NCBI GenBank assembly: GCA_964357355.1
Contig: CAYHKY010000057.1
Coordinates: 1 to 10,145 of the forward strand
Length of the DNA: 10,145 nt
Direction of reading: 5' to 3'
DNA from: CAYHKY01 sp964357355
GTDB taxonomy: Bacteria > Patescibacteriota > Microgenomatia > UBA10105
Part shown: positions 5,600-10,145 of the stretch, piece by piece
Position numbering within the stretch: position 1 is the first letter of the stretch
Layout of the letters: every line of letters begins with the position of its first letter
The notes under the pieces: model-generated
The model's database searches: none
The model's input: the letters and a program-made list of their open reading frames with translations, nothing else
Told to the model about the DNA's origin: nothing
Translations under genes and position numbers: made by a program

Positions 5600-8566
5600 A
5601 TGACACATCCCCACCAAAATAAAATCCTAAATCCCGAGCAGGAAAAGGCAGTGCATTTCGGGGAGGGGCCGCTGCTTATCATCGCCGGAGCAGGAACGGG
5701 GAAAACTACCGTTGTCACAGAAAGAATCAAACACTTCATCACTGCAGGTTTAGCCAATCCGGCGGAAATATTAGCCCTCACTTTTACGGAAAAAGCTGCC
5801 CGGGAGATGGAGGAACGGGTTGACCAGGCTATGCCATATGGGTATACCAGTATGTGGATATCGACGTTTCACTCTTTTTGCGACCGGATCCTGCGCGCCG
5901 AAGCAGTCCACATCGGTTTAAATCCCGGTTACAGACTGCTGGGAGATGCAGACGCGACGATGCTCGTTAGAAAACATTTGTTTGAGTTTGCTCTTGATTA
6001 TTTTAGGCCTTTAGGGAATCCCAATAAGTTTATCGGCGGGATGCTCAACCATTTTTCGAGACTTAAAGATGAGGACGTGACACCCAGTGAGTACGCTGAG
6101 TGGGTGAAGTCAAAATCATCCACCTACGCCAAGGCTTCGGCGGACAAGGAAGAAGAGATTTTAGAAAATAAAAAATTCGCGGAATTAGCCGGAGCTTATC
6201 AAAAATATGAAGAATTAAAAGTCAAAGAAGGAGTCATGGATTTTGGGGATTTGGTCAGCCACACATTGACTCTTTTTCGAACGCGCAAAAATATATTACG
6301 CAACTATCAGCAGCAGTTTAAATTTATTTTAGTTGATGAATTTCAGGATACCAATATTGCCCAGAATGAACTGGTGCGGTTGCTTGCAGGAAATAAACAA
6401 AACATCACTGCAGTTTGCGACGATGACCAATCAATCTATAAATTCAGGGGGGCCGCAGTTTCAAATGTACTTTCATACCGCAAACACTTTCCCAAATCCG
6501 AGCTGATTGTACTATCCAAAAATTACCGTTCAACCCAGGAAATACTGGATAAGTCATATCAACTCATTCAATTTAACAATCCCGACCGGCTTGAAGTAAA
6601 AGAGGGGATAAATAAAAAACTGGTTTCGACGCGCGACCAAAAAGGTGAACAAATTATCTTTCTTCATGCAAACAGGGTGGAAAATGAAGCGGAAATGGTG
6701 GCTAAAGAAATCAAAAGTCAAATACCAAAAATCAAAAATGTAAATAGCGAGGAAAAATATTCGTGGAAAAGCTTCGCGATATTAGTTCGAGCAAATAGTC
6801 ACGCAGAACCGTTTGTAAGAGCATTAGAAAGACAGGGGATTCCTTTTCAATTTTTGGGTCCGGGGCAACTGTTCAGACAGCCGGAAATTAAAGAATTAAT
6901 AGCTTATTTGCAGGTACTGCAAAATCCCACCGATGACGCGGCATTGTTTAAATTGCTGACTATGGAATATTTTGCCCTCTCCCCGCGGGATTTGGTTTTC
7001 TTAACGACTTTTGCGCGGAAGCAACTTCTGACCCTTTATGAAGTTTTGGAATACATTGCCGGAAAACGTGTTTCAGAAAAACCGCTGCCGGCAGTATTAT
7101 CTGAAACTATTGAACGAATTTCGCAAATTGTCGGCATGTTTGAGCGCCACTTCAAATTAATGAGCCGTGAAACCGCCGGGCAACTGCTGTATTATTTCCT
7201 GGAAGACACGGGGATGCTCAAAAGCATTCTTGATTATAAATTTCCGCTCGATGAAACAAAAGCAGGTAATATCACCAAATTTTTTAATAAACTGAAAACT
7301 TACGAAGCGGAACATGAAGATGCGTCAGTTACCGTAGTACTAGATTGGATCATGCTGGCGATGGAACTTGGGGAATCGCCTCTTGCCACTGACACTGACT
7401 GGACAAGTAACGATGCGGTCAATATTCTCACGATCCACAGTGCCAAAGGATTGGAATTTCCGATCGTTTTTTTGGTCAATCTTGTTTCGCAACGTTTTCC
7501 ATCAACCGAACGACGGGAACAAATCCCTATCCCTGAGGAGCTTATCAAAGAGGAATTGCCTATCGGAGACTATCATCTTGAAGAAGAACGCCGGCTTTTT
7601 TATGTAGGGATGACGAGGGCGCGCGACCTGCTTTATTTTACCGCAGCTGATTTTTATGGCGACGGGAAACGCGAGAAAAAAATTTCGCCGTTTGTTGCTG
7701 AAGTTTTGGGAGAGGCTGCCGTATCAACGCCACAGTTTATGGAAGTCAACCAATTATCACTCATCGACTGGAAAAAAAACGAGACTCCCAAAAAACCACC
7801 GACAACTCATCATGTAAATTATTTATCCTTTTCACAAATTGAAACATTTAAGACGTGTCCCCTGCACTACAAACTGAGATATATTTTGCAAGTTCCCACA
7901 CCTTCCTCGCCGGCTCTTTCATTTGGGACGAGCATACACGGGGCGCTCAGGGATTTTTATTTGATTATTAAACAAGGAGAAAAAGTAAGCGAAAAATTAC
8001 TGCTGGAATTAATGGAAAAAAACTGGGTAAAAACCGGATACACGAGCAAACGATATGAATCCGAGATGAAGGGGCGGGGGTATGACTATTTGCGCGGATA
8101 TTTTGCAAAAACTTTTGATCCGCAGGCAAAACCACTATTACTGGAACAATCCTTTGTTGTTCCGATTAAAAATGAAAAGCGGTTTTTGAAAATCGGCGGC
8201 AAGATCGACCGGGTGGATGATTTAGGAAACGGAAAAATTGAGATTATTGACTATAAAACCGGACGGATACCCACAAAACGGGAAATTGATGCAAGCTTGC
8301 AGCTTTCAATGTACGCCCTGGCTGCTACCGAAATTGCCCAAAGCTCTTTTGGCAAACAGCCGGAAGATATTTTGTTGACACTTTACTACTTTGAATCACA
8401 GGAAAAAATTTCCACGACAAGAAGCAAGGAGCAACTTGAGGCGGAAAAAGAAAAAATCATCGCCACAGCCAGCGAAATTGAAACCAGTGATTTTTCTTGC
8501 AGCGGAAACCGGCTTTGTGCAAATTGCGAGTATAAATTGTTTTGCGGGATTACAGTTGAATCTTAA
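5600..8566 (+). CDS. UvrD/PcrA-family helicase fused to Fe-S PD-(D/E)XK nuclease
   Basis: The 988-residue protein combines a complete SF1A helicase with a RecB/AddB-type nuclease. Helicase motifs are Walker A GAGTGKTT (30-37), Ia LTFTEKAAREM (60-70), Walker B DEFQDT (246-251), III DDDQSIYKFRGA (274-285), IV SKNYRST (306-312), V TIHSAKGLEF (611-620) and VI VGMTRARD (669-676). The nuclease spans about 740-988: YLSFSQIETFKTCP, GTSIH (H780), GGKIDRVD (D870), IIDYKTG (D884, K886) and QLSMY (Q901). C753 and the C-terminal C973-x2-C976-x5-C982 reproduce the four-cysteine iron-sulphur staple of AddB-type nucleases. The layout resembles AdnB-like end-resection enzymes more than UvrD itself (about 720 residues). 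Inferred role: processing DNA double-strand ends for recombination. A repeat-derived insert, STYAKASADK (174-183), interrupts domain 1B. The gene overlaps the convergent femAB-type gene by 17 bp at its 3' end. Confidence 0.93.
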   Translation: MTHPHQNKILNPEQEKAVHFGEGPLLIIAGAGTGKTTVVTERIKHFITAGLANPAEILALTFTEKAAREMEERVDQAMPYGYTSMWISTFHSFCDRILRAEAVHIGLNPGYRLLGDADATMLVRKHLFEFALDYFRPLGNPNKFIGGMLNHFSRLKDEDVTPSEYAEWVKSKSSTYAKASADKEEEILENKKFAELAGAYQKYEELKVKEGVMDFGDLVSHTLTLFRTRKNILRNYQQQFKFILVDEFQDTNIAQNELVRLLAGNKQNITAVCDDDQSIYKFRGAAVSNVLSYRKHFPKSELIVLSKNYRSTQEILDKSYQLIQFNNPDRLEVKEGINKKLVSTRDQKGEQIIFLHANRVENEAEMVAKEIKSQIPKIKNVNSEEKYSWKSFAILVRANSHAEPFVRALERQGIPFQFLGPGQLFRQPEIKELIAYLQVLQNPTDDAALFKLLTMEYFALSPRDLVFLTTFARKQLLTLYEVLEYIAGKRVSEKPLPAVLSETIERISQIVGMFERHFKLMSRETAGQLLYYFLEDTGMLKSILDYKFPLDETKAGNITKFFNKLKTYEAEHEDASVTVVLDWIMLAMELGESPLATDTDWTSNDAVNILTIHSAKGLEFPIVFLVNLVSQRFPSTERREQIPIPEELIKEELPIGDYHLEEERRLFYVGMTRARDLLYFTAADFYGDGKREKKISPFVAEVLGEAAVSTPQFMEVNQLSLIDWKKNETPKKPPTTHHVNYLSFSQIETFKTCPLHYKLRYILQVPTPSSPALSFGTSIHGALRDFYLIIKQGEKVSEKLLLELMEKNWVKTGYTSKRYESEMKGRGYDYLRGYFAKTFDPQAKPLLLEQSFVVPIKNEKRFLKIGGKIDRVDDLGNGKIEIIDYKTGRIPTKREIDASLQLSMYALAATEIAQSSFGKQPEDILLTLYYFESQEKISTTRSKEQLEAEKEKIIATASEIETSDFSCSGNRLCANCEYKLFCGITVES
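6119..6148 (+). repeat. GC-rich palindromic repeat inserted in frame in the helicase
   Basis: The tract encodes STYAKASADK. TCCACC (6119-6124) can pair with GGCGGA (6139-6144) with one A-C mismatch, and CGCC (6127-6130) can alternatively pair with GGCG (6139-6142). It is markedly GC-rich relative to the surrounding gene. It sits in a variable, charged stretch just before a helix leading to VMDFGDL, where an insertion should be tolerated. From memory, the peptide YAKASADK recurs in unrelated proteins of Microgenomates genomes, which suggests a dispersed element similar in principle to Rickettsia palindromic elements. Confidence 0.55.
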
Positions 8567-9386
8567 ACGGTTGGGGATAGTAAATAGGGCATCCACCAAA
8601 GCCTTCTTTAAATTTGGAAAATCCCCGCCAGTCGCGGGATTTTTTGGGGAAACGCTCATCGTATACCCCTTCAAAATCAAACATGGTGCAGCCCGTCTTT
8701 TTGGCAAATTTAAACGCTTCCCAGGTGAGAAGTGTCGGGGCAAAATGTTTTTTTCCGGTTGATGTTGCCGCGGCCATCCAGTAGTAGGCGACCTTTTCAA
8801 TATAGAGCAGCAGAATACCGGCGACGTATTTATCATTTACTTTTCCCAAAACTACCCGGGCATGCCGGGGGTAAAATGTCTGCCACAGAGGCCGGGTCAC
8901 TCCGCGGGTAGTCAGAAATCCTAAAAAAATCCCGGTAGTGGAATTTTTAAGCCTGATAAAAGCGTCGATATTGTCTGATATTTCAACTTGCACGCCTAAC
9001 TTTTCCGCTTTTCTTACCGCTCTCCGTTTAGCGGGAGTAAAATGATTAAAAATTACATTTTCAAGGGGTGTTAAATCAACATGAATTGATTTGGTATGAA
9101 TATAAGGATCATTCAACAATTTGAAATTTGAAATTTGAAATTTGAAATTTTCATCTTTCGGTTCAATGATGATGGATTTGGTTTTGTATTTTTGAGCCAG
9201 TTTCTTGAGATTGTCGAAAGACGGTAATTTTTGCGGTCGCTGGATTTTGATGATCGCCGGGATCAGAGGGATTTTTTTGATGTAGGCAAATCCGCCGTCT
9301 ATTTTTTCCACCTTCCAGTTAATCCGGCGCATGAAGTCGGCATAGAGTGGGGTTTGGCGAACGTTGATTAATGTTTGACGTATCAT
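8550..9386 (-). CDS. FemAB/FemX-type peptidoglycan peptidyltransferase
   Basis: FemAB enzymes use aminoacyl-tRNA to add amino acids to the lipid II stem peptide at the cytoplasmic face of the membrane. This 278-residue protein starts IRQTLINVRQTPLYADFMRR, typical of the family's first GNAT-like subdomain. The lipid II/tRNA-facing core follows: HVDLTPLENVI (102-112), AKRRAVRKAEKLGV (119-132), the second GNAT fold around VAGILLLY (188-195), YYWMAAATS (201-209), LLTWEAFKFAKKTG (219-232), MFDFEG (235-240) and GFSKFKEGFGG (255-265). It is shorter than staphylococcal FemA/B (about 420) because it lacks the coiled-coil arm, as is usual for FemX-like proteins. Residues about 80-89 (NFKFQISNFK) are encoded by a heptamer tandem repeat. 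There is no Shine-Dalgarno upstream. Its 3' end overlaps the UvrD-nuclease gene by 17 bp. The exact amino acid substrate cannot be read from the sequence. Confidence 0.85.
   Translation of the reverse strand: MIRQTLINVRQTPLYADFMRRINWKVEKIDGGFAYIKKIPLIPAIIKIQRPQKLPSFDNLKKLAQKYKTKSIIIEPKDENFKFQISNFKLLNDPYIHTKSIHVDLTPLENVIFNHFTPAKRRAVRKAEKLGVQVEISDNIDAFIRLKNSTTGIFLGFLTTRGVTRPLWQTFYPRHARVVLGKVNDKYVAGILLLYIEKVAYYWMAAATSTGKKHFAPTLLTWEAFKFAKKTGCTMFDFEGVYDERFPKKSRDWRGFSKFKEGFGGCPIYYPQPFKIQL
9118..9150. repeat. Heptanucleotide tandem repeat inside the FemAB gene
   Basis: AATTTGA is repeated four times perfectly plus a partial unit (AATTT), about 4.7 copies. On the coding (minus) strand the unit TCAAATT gives the peptide FKFQISN cyclically. 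Because 7 and 3 share no factor, each of the three minus-strand frames reads the same seven codons and none is a stop. The plus-strand unit contains TGA and would stop. Confidence 0.85.
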
Positions 9387-9404
9387 GTATCAAGTAGAAA
9401 AAGG

Positions 9405-9463
9405 AGATGCTGAAATAAATTCAGCATGACAAAAAGTGTCATCCTGAACTTGTTTCAGGATCT
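9405..9463. repeat. Nested inverted repeat between the two FemAB genes
   Basis: Two 27-nt arms (9405-9431 and 9437-9463) are inverted copies of each other with 23 of 27 positions matching, around the loop AAAAG. Each arm also contains its own perfect 8-bp hairpin with a 5-nt loop: ATGCTGAA/TTCAGCAT (9407-9414 and 9420-9427) and ATCCTGAA/TTCAGGAT (9441-9448 and 9454-9461). Two of the four differences swap G and C together, so each inner stem is preserved. The element abuts the stop codon of the upstream FemAB gene and ends 18 nt before the ATG of the next. A CTCCTTTTTC tract follows the second hairpin on the minus strand, so it could act as a weak terminator or attenuator. The sequence TGTCATCCTGAACTTG is, from memory, a frequent dispersed repeat in many bacterial genomes. 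Confidence 0.8.
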
Positions 9464-10145
9464 TTATGTGAGAACTTTTGCTTTTAGTCGTAGCAGTATC
9501 CAACGCAGCTTATCAGCCATTGTAAATAGCAAATAATGTGGTTTCTTTAGAATCAAATCGTATGAGCCTACAAACTCTACCAGTTTTGGTCCGTAACCAA
9601 GTTTGAACCGGTGAAATCCGAAATACGGATCAGAGGTTTTTGGGTCCGGTCCCGGTGTCCCCCAGAGGTCAAACAGGCGCGCTCCATGCGCTTTACCCCA
9701 GCGGATAGCTTCCCACATCATGAGATTTGAAGCCATCACTTCTTTGTGTGTTTGTGTTGAGGCACCATAGGGGTAATAAAGAACATGATTAAATAAAAAT
9801 AAAATCCAGGTAGCCAGAATTTTTCCTTGGTAGCGGGCAGTCAATAAATGGGTTGTGAGTTGTGGGTTGTGGGTTGTGGGTTGGTGACTGAAATGTTGCC
9901 ACATGAGTCTGTGGTATTTGGGGGTGTGGGCGTAAAATCCCTGGCGGGAAGTGGTTTCTTGGGTGAGTTGTAAATAACGTTCAAATGCCTCAACTGTATT
10001 TTCTTCCTGAACTTTTACCCCGTGTTTTTGGGCAACCCTGATATTGTAACGAGTTTTTGAGGACATCTTTTTTAATAGTTCATCTTCGGATTTGGTTAAG
10101 TCGAGATGAAACGTGTATTTGGTAAACAAAGGACGGGCAGAAGGA
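9464..10145 (-). CDS. FemAB/FemX-type peptidyltransferase, 5' end outside window
   Basis: This is the second FemAB-like gene; 226 codons are visible before the TAA at 9464. The frame stays open to the window edge. The apparent start at 10129 is a TTG inside the run PSARPLFTKYTFHLDL, a conserved internal strand of the family, so the true start and roughly 100 residues of the first subdomain lie beyond 10145. Visible signatures are FHLDLTKSEDELLKKM, SKTRYNIRVAQKHGV, LYYPYGAST, ASNLMMWEAIRWGKAHGA, LFDLWGTPG and FHRFKLGYG. LFDLWGTPGP and the tail ending in LILKKPHYLLF are typical of FemX-like transferases. It lies upstream of the other FemAB gene on the same strand, 77 bp apart, so the pair may be one transcription unit adding successive residues. 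A heptamer repeat encodes the insert PTTHNPQLTTH. Confidence 0.88.
   Translation of the reverse strand, partial: PSARPLFTKYTFHLDLTKSEDELLKKMSSKTRYNIRVAQKHGVKVQEENTVEAFERYLQLTQETTSRQGFYAHTPKYHRLMWQHFSHQPTTHNPQLTTHLLTARYQGKILATWILFLFNHVLYYPYGASTQTHKEVMASNLMMWEAIRWGKAHGARLFDLWGTPGPDPKTSDPYFGFHRFKLGYGPKLVEFVGSYDLILKKPHYLLFTMADKLRWILLRLKAKVLT
9850..9883. repeat. Second heptanucleotide tandem repeat, in the other FemAB gene
   Basis: GGGTTGT is repeated about 4.9 times with a single mismatch (GAGTTGT in the second unit). On the coding minus strand the unit ACAACCC reads cyclically as T-T-H-N-P-Q-P with no stop in any frame, giving HQPTTHNPQLTTH in the protein. It lies between the helix ending YHRLMWQHF and the strand LLTARYQGKI, a surface loop position. 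Confidence 0.85.

Noticed and set aside
5600..8566. Antiviral defence island interpretation of the Pif1, RmuC and UvrD-nuclease cluster
   Set aside because: All three have plain housekeeping repair homologs, no other defence genes or mobile-element signs flank them, and metG and femAB-type genes surround them.
8391..8836. Overlapping frames of 123 residues (plus) and 146 residues (minus)
   Set aside because: They are shadows of the UvrD-nuclease and FemAB coding frames. Their products are rich in phenylalanine, lysine and arginine without domain signatures.
9405..9463. Strong Rho-independent terminator between the FemAB genes
   Set aside because: The stems are AT-rich and the T-run starts 4 nt past the second stem and is only five T long. 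At most it is a weak attenuator.
9118..9883. Possible CRISPR array from the repeated units
   Set aside because: The units are 7-nt tandem repeats with no spacers, lie inside coding sequence, and have no cas genes nearby.
10127..10129. Apparent start codon of the right-hand FemAB gene
   Set aside because: It is TTG within a conserved internal strand, and the frame stays open to the window edge, so the gene is partial.

Overview
The window looks like chromosomal DNA from a bacterium of the Candidate Phyla Radiation (Patescibacteria), most likely a Microgenomates-type lineage. This placement is an inference from gene content and was not tested by a search. It rests on the small DUF5652-type membrane protein, the compact methionyl-tRNA synthetase, two FemA/FemB-like genes in tandem, very short intergenic gaps, AT-rich DNA, weak or absent Shine-Dalgarno sequences, and short repeats scattered between and inside genes.

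Layout, left to right. Positions 30-170 (minus) hold a short, probably decayed toxin-like reading frame. metG (190-1608, minus) follows. A 170-bp divergent gap contains promoter-like elements, a palindrome and a hairpin. A Pif1/RecD-like helicase with a C-terminal WYL domain reads right (1779-3380). It ends 3 bp from a convergent four-helix membrane protein gene (3384-3701, minus). That gene and rmuC (3752-4744, plus) diverge from a strikingly symmetric two-way promoter. Next come a DUF5652 membrane protein (4770-5009) overlapping a small serine hydrolase (5006-5581), then a 988-residue UvrD-family helicase fused to an iron-sulphur PD-(D/E)XK nuclease (5600-8566). The right end, on the minus strand, has two FemAB-type peptidyltransferase genes. 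One is complete (8550-9386). The other runs off the window (9464-10145). A nested inverted repeat fills the gap between them.

Function. Three of the larger proteins act on DNA: the Pif1-WYL helicase, RmuC and the UvrD-nuclease. Together they look like a DNA end-processing and recombination set, although each appears to have its own promoter. The FemAB pair probably modifies the peptidoglycan stem or bridge peptide. MetG is translation housekeeping.

Two themes recur. First, several genes have a -10-like hexamer so close to the start codon (often exactly 6 nt) that the mRNA should be leaderless or nearly so. Second, short repeats sit in frame inside proteins: a GC-rich palindromic insert in the UvrD-nuclease and a heptanucleotide tandem repeat in each FemAB gene. 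I found no tRNA, rRNA, CRISPR array or insertion sequence.
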